DNA from: Paenibacillus cymbidii
Lineage (GTDB): Bacteria > Bacillota > Bacilli > Paenibacillales > NBRC-103111
Length of the DNA: 64,000 nt
NCBI RefSeq assembly: GCF_004764705.1
Contig: NZ_SHLX01000001.1
Span: 124,001-188,000 of the forward strand
Direction: 5' to 3'
Part shown: positions 25,721 to 35,177 of the stretch, piece after piece
Position numbering within the stretch: position 1 is the stretch's first letter
Layout: each line of letters starts with the position of its first letter
Notes under the pieces: generated by a model
What the model was told of the DNA's origin: nothing
Seen by the model: the letters and a program-made list of their open reading frames with translations, nothing else
The model's database searches: none
Program-made: the position numbers and the translations under genes

Positions 25721-25860
25721 TTGAGTCAAGGGGATAACGGGCAGAAAGGAAGTTACGGAGAGGACAACCCCGTTCCAGTCTGAGCGAAGGGGATAGTGTG
25801 CAGAAGGGGGCTCGAGAAGATATGCCGATCAGGTCTGAGTCAAAGGGATAACGAGCAGAA
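25721..25860 (-). repeat. Three inverted copies of the same short repeat
   Basis: Units close to CTGAGTCAAAGGGATAACGA plus GCAGAA at 25721-25746, 25780-25805 and 25835-25860 are the reverse complement of the motif at 25420-25620 (core GGGATAAC-G-GCAGA). Spacing is about 55-60 bases. They lie between the core yqe operon and the polysaccharide locus. Confidence 0.7.
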
Positions 25861-25992
25861 GAAGCAGGCGCATAAGGGGCAGGTGCATAGGGGAACGAGG
25901 GTGATGCGGGCCTGACAGCATTCGGGCGGAGAGCGGGAGCCGGTTTCGCCGGATGTGTGCCGTCATTCCCGCCGCGCGCAAGCAAAGGGAAA

Positions 25993-26021
25993 TTGACGAA
26001 TGCGCGGCGTTCCTTTATAGT
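25993..26021 (+). promoter_or_regulatory. Sigma-A promoter of the polysaccharide locus
   Basis: TTGACG (25993-25998), a 17-base spacer and TATAGT (26016-26021), about 85 bases upstream of the first gene. It probably drives the co-directional genes from 26106 onward. Confidence 0.75.
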
Positions 26022-26023
26022 TG

Positions 26024-26055
26024 TAGTTATATATGATACTACATAGTTACATATG
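26024..26055 (+). promoter_or_regulatory. Direct repeat TAGTTAYATATG (candidate operator)
   Basis: TAGTTATATATG (26024-26035) and TAGTTACATATG (26044-26055) lie 20 bp apart, two helical turns, starting just after the -10. A regulator bound here would block or modulate initiation. The IclR or AraC product of the same locus is the obvious candidate, by position only. Confidence 0.5.
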
Positions 26056-26105
26056 TGAAACTAAACAAATATCTTCAGCAGGAACATAGGGGAGGGGAGC
26101 AACAG

Positions 26106-28517
26106 ATGGAGCCAAGTTGTCTTTACGTCTCCGTCAGCGGAGATGACGCCAATCCGGGGACGAAGGAGAAGCCCTTCCGCAGTCTGGAGGTTGCCTTGCG
26201 GCAATTGAAAAGCCGGAGAACCGAACATGTTGGAACCTTAACGTTATTCGTCGCCGACGGCACGCATTTTTTGCAAGAGCCGCTTGTCATCACACCCGAC
26301 TTGGGCGGGCAAAGCGGGGCGCCGACGATCATTTGCGCGGAGGAGCAGGCAGCCCCGGTCATCAGCGGCGGTATCCGGCTCCAGGTTGCGTGGAAGCCGT
26401 ACAACGACCGTTTGTTCGTTGCGGAAATTCCCGCGGGCCTTTCGTTTACCGAGCTGTATGTGGATGGCGCACGTGCTTGCCTGGCCCGGTATCCGAACTA
26501 TGCGGAAGAGGAAGTATTGGGCGGCTTCGCCGCGGATTGTTTGTCGCCCGAACGAGTCGGGCGCTGGTCCAATCCGGTCGGGGGGTTCGTTCACGGGCTT
26601 TCCCATCATCGCTGGGGAAGCGTGCATTACCGGATCACGGGAGTCGATCCGGAAGGACAATGCCTGTTGAGCGGCGGCGATCAAATCAACCGGGAAAGCA
26701 GGCTGCATGAGCAGTACCGGTTTGTGGAAAATATTTTTGAAGAGCTGGATCACCCGAACGAATGGTATCTCGATCGGGAAGCGGGTTTGCTGTATTACTA
26801 TCCGCCGGCCGGGATCAACGTGCACGACGCAACCTTCATCGCCGCAAATCAGCAGCAATTGCTCGAGGTGAAAGGCTCGATGACGGATCCGGTTCGCCAC
26901 GTCCACCTTTCCGGGTTGACCTTTGCCCATACCGCCCGGACGATCCTGGAGCCTTACGAGCCGCTGCTGCGCGGCGACTGGTCGATTGTGCGCAAAGCAG
27001 CCGTCCTGATGGAAGGCACGGAAGATTGCAACGTGACGAACTGCCGGTTTGAGGCGCTCGGGGGGAACGCCTATTTCCTGAATCGTTACAATCGCCGCAA
27101 TCGATTTGCCGATAATCTCATCCGCCACTGCGGCGACAGCGGGGTGGCGATCGTCGGCGACCTGTCGGCTGTACGGGGGCCGGTTTCGTGGAAGAACGGC
27201 GACAGGCCGCTGGACCTGGAACCCGGTCCGGCCAATGCCGATTACCCTTCCCATAGCACGATCGAGAACAATTTGATCCACCATATCGGGGAATCGGGAA
27301 AACAAACGGCGGGTGTATTCCTTTCGATGGCGGAGCATATTGCGGTGCGGCACAATACGATTTTCCATGTCCCCCGCGCCGCCATCTGCATCAACGATGG
27401 ATGCTGGGGAGGGCACCGGATCGAATACAACGACTTGTTCGACACGGTGCGCGAAACCAATGACCACGGGCCGATTAACGGGTGGGGACGGGACCGGCAT
27501 TGGAACGTTGCCCCCGAGGCGCACGCGAACCCCAGGTTATTGTCGCGATTGGACCCGCACCAAAAGACCGTCATCAACAACAACCGGTTCCGCGAAATCC
27601 ATTCCAGCTTCGGAATCGATCTGGACGACGGCTGCTCCCATTACACGGTGACGCGCAATTTGTGCATCGGCACGGGGATCAAGCTCCGCGAAGGGTACGA
27701 ACGCAACGTAACCAACAACATTCTGTTCGGACGCCCGTTCCGCAAAGGGGTATGCTACGCGGACAACGGAGATGTGATCGCGCGCAACATTGTCGTTCGC
27801 CTGCATGAGTCGGACGTATGGAACAGTGCTATGGGCTCGCCCGGCGAAGCGGCTCGAATCGACGAACAACTGTATTACGTCTACGACGGTTCCGAGCCCG
27901 TTTTTTGCTTTCGTTCTCCGCGGGAAGCCGGTATCAAGCCGACGATGACCTGGACGGAATGGCAAGCTAGGGGCCATGACCTTCATTCGCTTGTGGAAGA
28001 TCCCCGATTTATCGACCCGGAACAGCTTGATTTTAGGCTGCATGACGATTCGCCGGCGTTTTGCTTGGGATTTGAGCCGTTCAAGACAGAGGGCTTCGGG
28101 GTGTTCGACGCAGCGCAATATCCCGATCTGCAAGCGGCGTTGGCCTCGTTTTTGCCGGCGTTGGCCAGAACCTTGTTTACCAGGCAGCAAGCTGCCAATT
28201 CCTTGTACACCTTCGTCGTGCGCACGAACGAATCGCTGGATTGGCGCGGCGTCACGTTGAAAAATGTGCTTGGCGAAGACGAGGTCACCTTCACCGGGCT
28301 TGCCAAAGAAACAGGCATTATGGTTACGGCGCTCCAGCCCGCCTGCCCGTCTTTCTGTTCGGACTTGCAAATGGGAGACGTCATCCTGGGCGTGAACGGA
28401 AAACCGATCGACACGGTAAAAGAGTTCAAGGCAGCAACGGAAAAAACGGGCCCATTGAGCTTCGACGTGCTGCGCAACCAGAAGCAAGTGAAGCTGATGC
28501 CAGACCCGATTATATAG
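26106..28517 (+). CDS. Right-handed beta-helix protein with C-terminal PDZ domain
   Basis: An 803-residue protein. The N-terminal part (YVSVSGDDANPGTKEKPFRS, then a GTHFLQEPLVI and VISGGIRL pattern) and a long series of NNxxR-type coils are typical of parallel beta-helix glycan-active proteins; the layout recalls GH141-like enzymes, which is a guess. Residues about 720-800 (PSFCSDLQMGDVILGVNGKP) form a PDZ domain. No signal peptide is present, so it should act in the cytoplasm. The start has GGGGAGGGG upstream. It is the first gene of the locus, right after the promoter. The substrate is unknown. Confidence 0.82.
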   Translation: MEPSCLYVSVSGDDANPGTKEKPFRSLEVALRQLKSRRTEHVGTLTLFVADGTHFLQEPLVITPDLGGQSGAPTIICAEEQAAPVISGGIRLQVAWKPYNDRLFVAEIPAGLSFTELYVDGARACLARYPNYAEEEVLGGFAADCLSPERVGRWSNPVGGFVHGLSHHRWGSVHYRITGVDPEGQCLLSGGDQINRESRLHEQYRFVENIFEELDHPNEWYLDREAGLLYYYPPAGINVHDATFIAANQQQLLEVKGSMTDPVRHVHLSGLTFAHTARTILEPYEPLLRGDWSIVRKAAVLMEGTEDCNVTNCRFEALGGNAYFLNRYNRRNRFADNLIRHCGDSGVAIVGDLSAVRGPVSWKNGDRPLDLEPGPANADYPSHSTIENNLIHHIGESGKQTAGVFLSMAEHIAVRHNTIFHVPRAAICINDGCWGGHRIEYNDLFDTVRETNDHGPINGWGRDRHWNVAPEAHANPRLLSRLDPHQKTVINNNRFREIHSSFGIDLDDGCSHYTVTRNLCIGTGIKLREGYERNVTNNILFGRPFRKGVCYADNGDVIARNIVVRLHESDVWNSAMGSPGEAARIDEQLYYVYDGSEPVFCFRSPREAGIKPTMTWTEWQARGHDLHSLVEDPRFIDPEQLDFRLHDDSPAFCLGFEPFKTEGFGVFDAAQYPDLQAALASFLPALARTLFTRQQAANSLYTFVVRTNESLDWRGVTLKNVLGEDEVTFTGLAKETGIMVTALQPACPSFCSDLQMGDVILGVNGKPIDTVKEFKAATEKTGPLSFDVLRNQKQVKLMPDPII

Positions 28518-28546
28518 CGATAGCAATCGCACGAAGGAGCATGGAG

Positions 28547-29308
28547 ATGTCATCCGCACCGGGATTGGAAAGTGGATTGAAAATATTGGAATTGGTGATC
28601 AAATCGAACGGAGCGGACGGAATCAGCTTCAGCCAAATGAAGCAGGAGCTGGATTTGAACGCAGCGAGTTTGACCCGCTATTTGCGGGTGCTGTTGGAAT
28701 CGCAATTTTTAGGCAAAGCCGATAATCAATTGTATGTTCCCGGCGCCAAGCTGCTGAGGTTGTCGAATTCCGTCAAGGAATTTGGCGAAATCGGCGCCAT
28801 TTCCGCTGTCATCCTGGAGCAGATCAGCAGAAGCACCGGCTTTACTGCGCTGTGGATCGACTATTGGCACGGCCGGCTGCGCTGCCGCGACAAACATATC
28901 GCCCCCGAGGGAGTTGTAATGCAACAAGTCGGAGCGGTTCGGACGGATTATATTCTCCATCCCTGGGGCTATTTGTGGCTTGCCGAGCAGCCGGATCAGG
29001 ACAGAAAGTTTCTGATCGAACATGCCGCTTTAGGCAACTTCGGAGGAGATATGCCCACGGAGGAAAAGATGGAGCAGTTCATGGCCGATGCAGCGCGGCA
29101 AGGCTGGGTGGACGATCGCGGCTCCATATACCGCGGCAATCGCCGAATTGCCGCCGGCGTCCGCTTCGAGGGCCGACTCGTTTGCGCCATTGCGGTCGGC
29201 ATGCCCGATGCAAGGTGGGATGAAGCCGTTGTGCAGCATGTTGTCCAAGTGTTGAAGGAAAAAGCCGCGCAAGTGGAAGCCCATCTCTCGCAAAAAAATC
29301 CCATGTAA
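28547..29308 (+). CDS. IclR-family-type transcriptional regulator
   Basis: About 253 residues. An N-terminal winged helix (SGLKILELVIKSNGADGISF; LNAASLTRYLRVLLESQFLG) is followed by an effector domain (FTALWIDYWHGRLRCRDKHI; RIAAGVRFEGRLVCAIAVGM), the two-part plan of IclR regulators. The ATG at 28547 lies seven bases from GAAGGAG; an ATG two codons earlier is too close to it. It follows the beta-helix gene by 29 bases and precedes the sulfatase by 27, so it is co-transcribed and probably senses a pathway intermediate. Confidence 0.85.
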   Translation: MSSAPGLESGLKILELVIKSNGADGISFSQMKQELDLNAASLTRYLRVLLESQFLGKADNQLYVPGAKLLRLSNSVKEFGEIGAISAVILEQISRSTGFTALWIDYWHGRLRCRDKHIAPEGVVMQQVGAVRTDYILHPWGYLWLAEQPDQDRKFLIEHAALGNFGGDMPTEEKMEQFMADAARQGWVDDRGSIYRGNRRIAAGVRFEGRLVCAIAVGMPDARWDEAVVQHVVQVLKEKAAQVEAHLSQKNPM

Positions 29309-29335
29309 GTCCATCGTTTACGAGGAGGAACCGCC

Positions 29336-30742
29336 ATGTCCAAACAAAAACCGAATCTGATCTACATTCTTGCCGACGATATGGGATATGGGGACATTTC
29401 GTATCTCAACGAACAGTCGAAGCTGTTCACCCCGAATCTGGACCGAATGGCGAGGCAAGGGGCGGCGTTTACGGACGGACACTCCTCGTCCGCCGTCTGC
29501 ACTCCTTCGCGCTACAGTATTTTGACCGGGCGATACAACTGGCGATCCGCTTTGAAACAGGGCGTTCTGAACGGGTATTCCAAGCCGCTCATTGAGAATG
29601 GACGCATGACCGTTGCTTCCTTGCTGCAAGCGGAAGGATATCGCACCGCATGCATCGGCAAATGGCACCTCGGTTTGGAGTGGCAAACCGGAAGCGACGA
29701 TCCGACAGATGTCGATTTCGCCAAACCGATTCTCGACGGGCCGCTGCAGCACGGCTTTGATTACTATTACGGGATCTCCGCATCCTTGGATATGCCGCCT
29801 TATGTGTATATCGAGAATTCCCGGGTGACCGCGCAACCGGATCGGGAAACCGTAAGCACAAGAGAGGAAAAACCGATGGGGTGGTGGCGCAAAGGGCCGA
29901 CAGGCGCCGATTTTCGCCATGACGAGGTGTTGTCCAACCTGACGGCGAAAACGCTGGAAAAAATTGACGAATACGCCGATCGATCTTTTTTCCTTTATTT
30001 CCCTATTACGGCGCCACATACGCCCATCTTGCCAAGCGAGCCATTTGCCGGCAAGTCGGGTACGAACCTGTACGGCGATTTTGTGCTCATGGTGGACGAT
30101 TTGGTCGGTCAAATCATGCGCAAGCTGGAGGACAAGGGCATTGCGGAGCAAACCATTCTTATTTTCACCAGCGACAACGGTTGTTCGAATCAGGCGAATT
30201 TCCCGGAGCTCGCATCGTTCGGCCATAATCCCAGTTATGTGTTCCGCGGGCACAAGGCGGATATTTACGAAGGCGGCCACCGCATCCCGCTTCTCGTCCA
30301 GTGGCCGGAGCGGATCAAGGCGGGCACGATCGTGGATGAACCGGTTTGTTTGACCGATCTTCTGGCGACGGTAGCCGATCTGTTGGATGTACCGCTGCCG
30401 GAAGACGCGGGGGAGGACAGCGTAAGCAATCTTGGCGTTTGGCTTGGCCAGTTTGCCAGCCCGTTGCGGGAGGCTACGGTGCATCATTCGATCAACGGTT
30501 CCTTTTCCATCCGGCAAGGGCAATGGAAGCTGGAGCTTTGTCCGGGCTCGGGGGGCTGGAGTTATCCGAAGCCGGGCGAAGAGCCGGAAGGTTCGCTTCC
30601 GATCCAACTATACGATTTGTCGGCCGATATCGGCGAAAGGGAAAACGTAGCCTTGGCCCATCCGCAAATCGTCAAGCAGCTGGAGCAGTTATTGGAGCAG
30701 TATGTGCAGAGCGGAAGAAGCACCCCACGCGTCCGTTCTTGA
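29336..30742 (+). CDS. Sulfatase (formylglycine-dependent, Cys type)
   Basis: A 468-residue type I sulfatase. The active-site Cys55 lies in CTPSR (consensus C-x-P-x-R) and must be oxidised to formylglycine. N-terminal metal residues are in ILADDMGYGD (Asp14, Asp15); FTSDNGCSNQ near the middle supplies further metal ligands; GKWHLG carries a conserved Lys/His. It removes sulfate esters from a carbohydrate. No signal peptide is visible, so desulfation is probably intracellular after import. Spacing to the flanking genes is 16-27 bases. Confidence 0.93.
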   Translation: MSKQKPNLIYILADDMGYGDISYLNEQSKLFTPNLDRMARQGAAFTDGHSSSAVCTPSRYSILTGRYNWRSALKQGVLNGYSKPLIENGRMTVASLLQAEGYRTACIGKWHLGLEWQTGSDDPTDVDFAKPILDGPLQHGFDYYYGISASLDMPPYVYIENSRVTAQPDRETVSTREEKPMGWWRKGPTGADFRHDEVLSNLTAKTLEKIDEYADRSFFLYFPITAPHTPILPSEPFAGKSGTNLYGDFVLMVDDLVGQIMRKLEDKGIAEQTILIFTSDNGCSNQANFPELASFGHNPSYVFRGHKADIYEGGHRIPLLVQWPERIKAGTIVDEPVCLTDLLATVADLLDVPLPEDAGEDSVSNLGVWLGQFASPLREATVHHSINGSFSIRQGQWKLELCPGSGGWSYPKPGEEPEGSLPIQLYDLSADIGERENVALAHPQIVKQLEQLLEQYVQSGRSTPRVRS

Positions 30743-30758
30743 TGGGGGGAATGGTTTC

Positions 30759-33122
30759 ATGTTCAAGAGCGTCATAAGCCTCAAAGACAAATACGCTCCC
30801 CGAAGCTACTTTTTTAAATTGTTCGGTTTAATGAGCTTCATGCTCCTGCTCCTGATCGTTTTGATGGCGTACATCGTATTCGGGAAGTTCAGGGATTATT
30901 CGGAACAATCGCTGCAGGCGGGCAATGAAAACATTATCCAGCAAATGAGCTACAACATCCAATACACCAGCACGTATATCAATCAATTGTTGTTGCATCT
31001 GTACAGCCGGCAGGAAACGACCCGGTTGTTGTATGCGATCAAAAACGACAATTTGCTTATGGTTTCAAGCATGCTGGACCTGGATGAAACGCTGGTAAGC
31101 GTTCCGTTTATCGATTCGCTCTATATTTACAACGGGGAGCTCAAACGGTTTTATGTCGTGGGGGCTTCCCGGTATACGCGGGAGCAAGCCGATTTCGGCG
31201 ACCGGGAAGTGGTGAACTGGATCGAGCACCCCGACAACGTGCCCTTGTCCAAACCGGTGTATCGCCAAATCGGACAAGCCGGGAATGGCGCGACGAAAGA
31301 AGTATTTACCTACGTGTTGTACGACAACGATATTTACCCCCGAGTGATTGTGATTAATGTCAAAGCGGACTGGATTATGAACAATATTCAAACGATGAGC
31401 CGCAATCAGTTCGGGCCGAACAGCGTGGTGTATATCCAGGATTCTACCGGGCAGATCGTGGATGCGAGCCAGTCGAAGGATCGTTTGTTTGCCGTTCCGC
31501 TGGAGAACACCTGTGTCCAAACGATTGCCAATCCGAACGCAAGTCCGGAGGGGCGTTATTCCTGCACGGCGAACGGCACGGATTATATCGCTTCCTATCA
31601 ATCCATACCGTCGATGCAGTGGCGGTTATTGGTGCTGTCCACCAACCAGTTCATGAACAACAAAATCCATGAATGGCGGACGGGAATTTTCGTCATTTCC
31701 GGCTCGCTCATCGCGATTGGGTTGTTGTTGACGTTGCTCACGGCCAAATGGCTGCATTTTCCGATTCGCCGGTTGGAAAGAAACGTATCGGCACTGTTTG
31801 ACGGGAAATTGGGCACGGTCAAATACCGCAATGAGTTTACCTATGTCAATCAAACGTTGAAAACGATGAAAGAAGATTTACTGCTGCTGCAATCGTTTAA
31901 AAGCAACCATCTGCTGACCCTGAAACATGATTTATTGAAAAAACTGCTGTTTCAACCTGCCAACGACGCCCGGCAGCTGGAGCATATTTTGAAACAACTG
32001 AATATCGATCTGCCCGCTAAAGGTCAATTCGTCGTCGTTTTATTCAAAGTCGACCAATGGATCGAAATCAAAAACAAGATGATGATCGAGCAATGGGAAT
32101 CGATCCAGACGGACATCGCATCCGGCATAACGGAAAGCCTCTCGACAGCTTACTGCTGCGAGGTCATCCACTGGGAGGACCAATGGGTGGCCGTGCTGGA
32201 AACGACGCAGCATCCATCCGCAAAAACGGCCGCCATCTCCTTGTCGCAATCATTGGCGCACCTTCAGAAACAGTTGAATCGCCAGCTGGACGGTTCGGTT
32301 TCGCTCTTTATCAGTCCGAAGGGAGACGGGCTCGTCTCCATTGGGGAGCTGTATAAGGAAGTAGCTTACTTGTCGCAATATCGGCTGCATTTTGGCAGCG
32401 GCTGCATGCTGACCGAAGATCATATATACGGCATCGTCGAAGACAATATGCCGTTCCCTGCGCTGCTGGTCAAACAATTGAAGGATAAACTCGTCCATGG
32501 CGAGCAAGAGGCCATAGCGCAGGTGTTAAGCGAAATTTTCGCTTATTTTGCCGCGTATTCCATTCCAAACGTCAAATTTGGCGTTTTTTATTTGCTCCAT
32601 CAGGTGTATGAAACGATCAGCATCCTGGAATCGAATTCGAACATCACGTTTAACTTCGATTTGATTCGAATCAACCAGCGATTGAACGACAGCGAAACAT
32701 TGGAGGAGATTTCGCAGGTTTTCGAACGGGTGTTGACCCGGGTCATCGCGAGAATGCAGGAGCGCAAGGACGAGAAATCCAGTCAATGGGCCGATCAGAT
32801 CAAATCATATATCGACGAGCATCTGACCGATTTTAACCTTTCGCCCAGCCATATCGCTTCCCGGCTGAACATGTCGACCGACTATGTCCGGAAGCAGTTC
32901 AAGAAAGAAACGGCCATTTCCATAGCGGGCTATATCAACCAGCAGCGTGTCAACGTGTTGGCCGAGCGGCTCTTGACCAGCGAAGAAACCATCGACACGC
33001 TGCTGGGTGAAATGGGCTGGGACAACAAAAACTATTTTTATAAGCTGTTCAAGGATCAATTCGGCGTTACGCCGACGGAATATCGCACGACCCGCATCGA
33101 TGCAGCGAAAAAATCCCCCTGA
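30759..33122 (+). CDS. Membrane-anchored AraC-family sensor-regulator
   Basis: A 787-residue regulator with the same layout as the one at 2730: a membrane helix at about residues 18-40 (LMSFMLLLLIVLMAYIVF), a large extracellular Cache-like sensor region, a second helix near 325-345 (IFVISGSLIAIGLLLTLLT), a linker, and a C-terminal AraC domain (FNLSPSHIASRLNMSTDYVR; IDTLLGEMGWDNKNYFYKLF). The ATG at 30759 has GATGGGGGGA upstream. It lies immediately before the importer genes and probably activates them on sensing extracellular glycan fragments. Confidence 0.88.
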   Translation: MFKSVISLKDKYAPRSYFFKLFGLMSFMLLLLIVLMAYIVFGKFRDYSEQSLQAGNENIIQQMSYNIQYTSTYINQLLLHLYSRQETTRLLYAIKNDNLLMVSSMLDLDETLVSVPFIDSLYIYNGELKRFYVVGASRYTREQADFGDREVVNWIEHPDNVPLSKPVYRQIGQAGNGATKEVFTYVLYDNDIYPRVIVINVKADWIMNNIQTMSRNQFGPNSVVYIQDSTGQIVDASQSKDRLFAVPLENTCVQTIANPNASPEGRYSCTANGTDYIASYQSIPSMQWRLLVLSTNQFMNNKIHEWRTGIFVISGSLIAIGLLLTLLTAKWLHFPIRRLERNVSALFDGKLGTVKYRNEFTYVNQTLKTMKEDLLLLQSFKSNHLLTLKHDLLKKLLFQPANDARQLEHILKQLNIDLPAKGQFVVVLFKVDQWIEIKNKMMIEQWESIQTDIASGITESLSTAYCCEVIHWEDQWVAVLETTQHPSAKTAAISLSQSLAHLQKQLNRQLDGSVSLFISPKGDGLVSIGELYKEVAYLSQYRLHFGSGCMLTEDHIYGIVEDNMPFPALLVKQLKDKLVHGEQEAIAQVLSEIFAYFAAYSIPNVKFGVFYLLHQVYETISILESNSNITFNFDLIRINQRLNDSETLEEISQVFERVLTRVIARMQERKDEKSSQWADQIKSYIDEHLTDFNLSPSHIASRLNMSTDYVRKQFKKETAISIAGYINQQRVNVLAERLLTSEETIDTLLGEMGWDNKNYFYKLFKDQFGVTPTEYRTTRIDAAKKSP

Positions 33123-33243
33123 TCCTCGGTGCAGTCCCGTTTTTTGCAGCGCCGTATCCGCATTTTATAGTTTCTTTTCCTCCTTTCGGATGAAATAATA
33201 CAGCCATGAAAGCGCTACAAATTACGAGGCTGGAGTGTATGGG

Positions 33244-34197
33244 ATGAAGACAATGACAACGATGACCGCGTCGATCCGAACGAAAAGCAGTTGGTGGAGG
33301 CGATCCTCCCGAAGCATCCAGCTGTTCATCCTGGCGTTGCCCGTCTTGCTGTACCTGCTGATTTTTGCCTACTTGCCCATGGGCGGCGTGATCGTGGCGT
33401 TCAAGGATTATCGCTACGACAAGGGGATTTTCGGCAGCGATTGGATAGGGTTTTCCAATTTCAAATTTTTCTTCAAATCCCAGGACGCTTTTATGGTGAC
33501 GTTCAATACCATTTCCTACAATCTCGCCTTTATCGTCCTGGGGACAATCGTCAGCGTATTTGTCGCTTTGCTGCTCAACGAAGTGCGCAACAAAACCGCA
33601 ATGAAATTTTATCAAACCGCGATGTTTTTCCCCCATTTCCTGTCATGGGTTGTCGTGGCCTTCATCACGTTTGCGTTTCTGAGCACGACGAACGGCTTGT
33701 TGAATCAGTTGATCGCGGCGTTCGGATCGGACAAAATCCAGTGGTATTTCAAGCCCGGTTTATGGCCGTATATCATTGTGCTGGTCGGGATCTGGAAGTC
33801 AATGGGGGTCAGCGTGCTGATCAATTATGCGGTATTGGTTGGCGTGGACCACTCCTATTATGAAGCCGCCCAATTGGACGGCGCAAGCAAATGGCAAATG
33901 GCGAGGTTCGTTTCGCTTCCGTTCCTGATTCCGATCAACTTGATCCTGTTCATTATGGCGGTAGGGCATATTTTCCATTCGGACTTCGGGCTGTTCTATC
34001 AAGTGCCGCAAAATTCGCCCATTCTTTATAATACGACGAGCGTCATCGATACCTATGTCTTCCGGGCGCTGATGCAAACGAGCGATATCGGCATGGGAGC
34101 GGCCGTAGGGTTGTTTCAGGCTGTTGTCGGGTTTGTGATTGTAATCTGCGCGAATGCCATTGTGAAAAAGATTCGTTCGGACAGTTCCTTGTTCTGA
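33244..34197 (+). CDS. ABC sugar-importer permease, LplB type
   Basis: About 317 residues with six predicted membrane helices. FILALPVLLYLLIFAYLPMG at the N-terminus and the EAA loop YYEAAQLDGASKWQMARFVS place it with CUT1-type (LplB) permeases. It starts at ATG 33244; a GTG three codons earlier is possible. It follows the AraC sensor after 121 bases; no clear promoter was seen in that gap. It works with the next permease and the lipoprotein at 35178. The ATPase is not encoded in this window. Confidence 0.88.
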   Translation: MKTMTTMTASIRTKSSWWRRSSRSIQLFILALPVLLYLLIFAYLPMGGVIVAFKDYRYDKGIFGSDWIGFSNFKFFFKSQDAFMVTFNTISYNLAFIVLGTIVSVFVALLLNEVRNKTAMKFYQTAMFFPHFLSWVVVAFITFAFLSTTNGLLNQLIAAFGSDKIQWYFKPGLWPYIIVLVGIWKSMGVSVLINYAVLVGVDHSYYEAAQLDGASKWQMARFVSLPFLIPINLILFIMAVGHIFHSDFGLFYQVPQNSPILYNTTSVIDTYVFRALMQTSDIGMGAAVGLFQAVVGFVIVICANAIVKKIRSDSSLF

Positions 34198-34218
34198 CTA
34201 TAGTCGCGGAGGATGGTT

Positions 34219-35103
34219 ATGAACAGAAGATTCGATGCAACCCGCTTCGTCATTCACGCCTTTTTTGTTGCGCTTAGTTTGTTGTTTACGGTCCCGATTT
34301 TGACGGTAGTTTCCATTTCACTGTCCGAAGAGTCCGACATCGTCCATTTCGGCTATCCGATCATTCCCCGGAATCTGGACTTTTCGGCCTACCGATACAT
34401 TTTCGCCAACCCGCAGCAAATTTTCGATTCGTACCTGGTGACGATTTTGCTTGCGGCCATCGGACCTGCGGTAAGCGTAATGATGATGCTGATGATTGCC
34501 TACACCCTTTCCCGCAAAATATTTCGTTTTCGTTCTGCCGTTGCCTTTTTCCTTTTTTTCACGATGCTTTTTAATGGCGGCCTGATTCCCCGTTATATTC
34601 TCGTGACCCAATATCTGCACCTGGGCAACACGCTGGGCATTTTGTTTTTGAACGGTTTGGTGACGGTCTGGTACATCTTCATTCTCCGCACGTTCATCCA
34701 GCAAATTCCCGAGGAAATGCTGGAATCGGCGGTTATGGACGGCGCGAGCGAATTTCGCATTTTCGGCCATCTGATCGTACCGCTGAGCAAGCCGGCCATT
34801 GCCACGATTGGCTTGTTTGTCCTGCTGCATTACTGGAACGACTGGATGACGCCGCTCATCTACATTTCCAATCCGAAGCTTTATCCGCTGCAGTATTTGC
34901 TGCAACGGGTGCTGCAAAATTTGCAGGAAATTTTGGAAAATATGAACCATATCCCTTCGGATATGACTGACGCGTCGAATATTCCGAGCGAATCGGTGCG
35001 AATGGCGCTGGCGATTATGGCGTCGGGTCCGATGCTGTTCATTATGCCGTTTTTCCAAAAATATTTTGTGCGCGGCTTAACCGTTGGTTCGGTCAAAGGC
35101 TGA
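34219..35103 (+). CDS. ABC sugar-importer permease, LplC type
   Basis: The second permease subunit, 294 residues. The EAA loop reads MLESAVMDGASEFRIFGHLI and the C-terminus PFFQKYFVRGLTVGSVKG is diagnostic for LplC/YtcP-like proteins. The ATG at 34219 is spaced 6 bases from GCGGAGG; the ATG at 34213 touches that site. Only 21 bases separate it from the first permease. Confidence 0.88.
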   Translation: MNRRFDATRFVIHAFFVALSLLFTVPILTVVSISLSEESDIVHFGYPIIPRNLDFSAYRYIFANPQQIFDSYLVTILLAAIGPAVSVMMMLMIAYTLSRKIFRFRSAVAFFLFFTMLFNGGLIPRYILVTQYLHLGNTLGILFLNGLVTVWYIFILRTFIQQIPEEMLESAVMDGASEFRIFGHLIVPLSKPAIATIGLFVLLHYWNDWMTPLIYISNPKLYPLQYLLQRVLQNLQEILENMNHIPSDMTDASNIPSESVRMALAIMASGPMLFIMPFFQKYFVRGLTVGSVKG

Positions 35104-35177
35104 TCCGGACGGGACGACGTTCCCGCCCGGTATCGCTTGACATATCGATTTCACACGAAAATTGGGAGGGGTTTCCG

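Larger units (their letters stand above)
25293..25992. other. Gene-free stretch holding short repeats
   Basis: About 700 bases with no supportable gene. Open frames here are low-complexity and cross the repeats. It contains the six short repeat units listed separately and a purine-rich segment near 25860-25900 with GCATA-AGGGGCAGGTGCATA-type repetition. Confidence 0.5.

Noticed and set aside
25420..25860. CRISPR-like array
   Set aside because: Unit spacing is irregular (55 to 95 bases), units occur in both orientations, spacers are partly repeated themselves and no cas gene is present.
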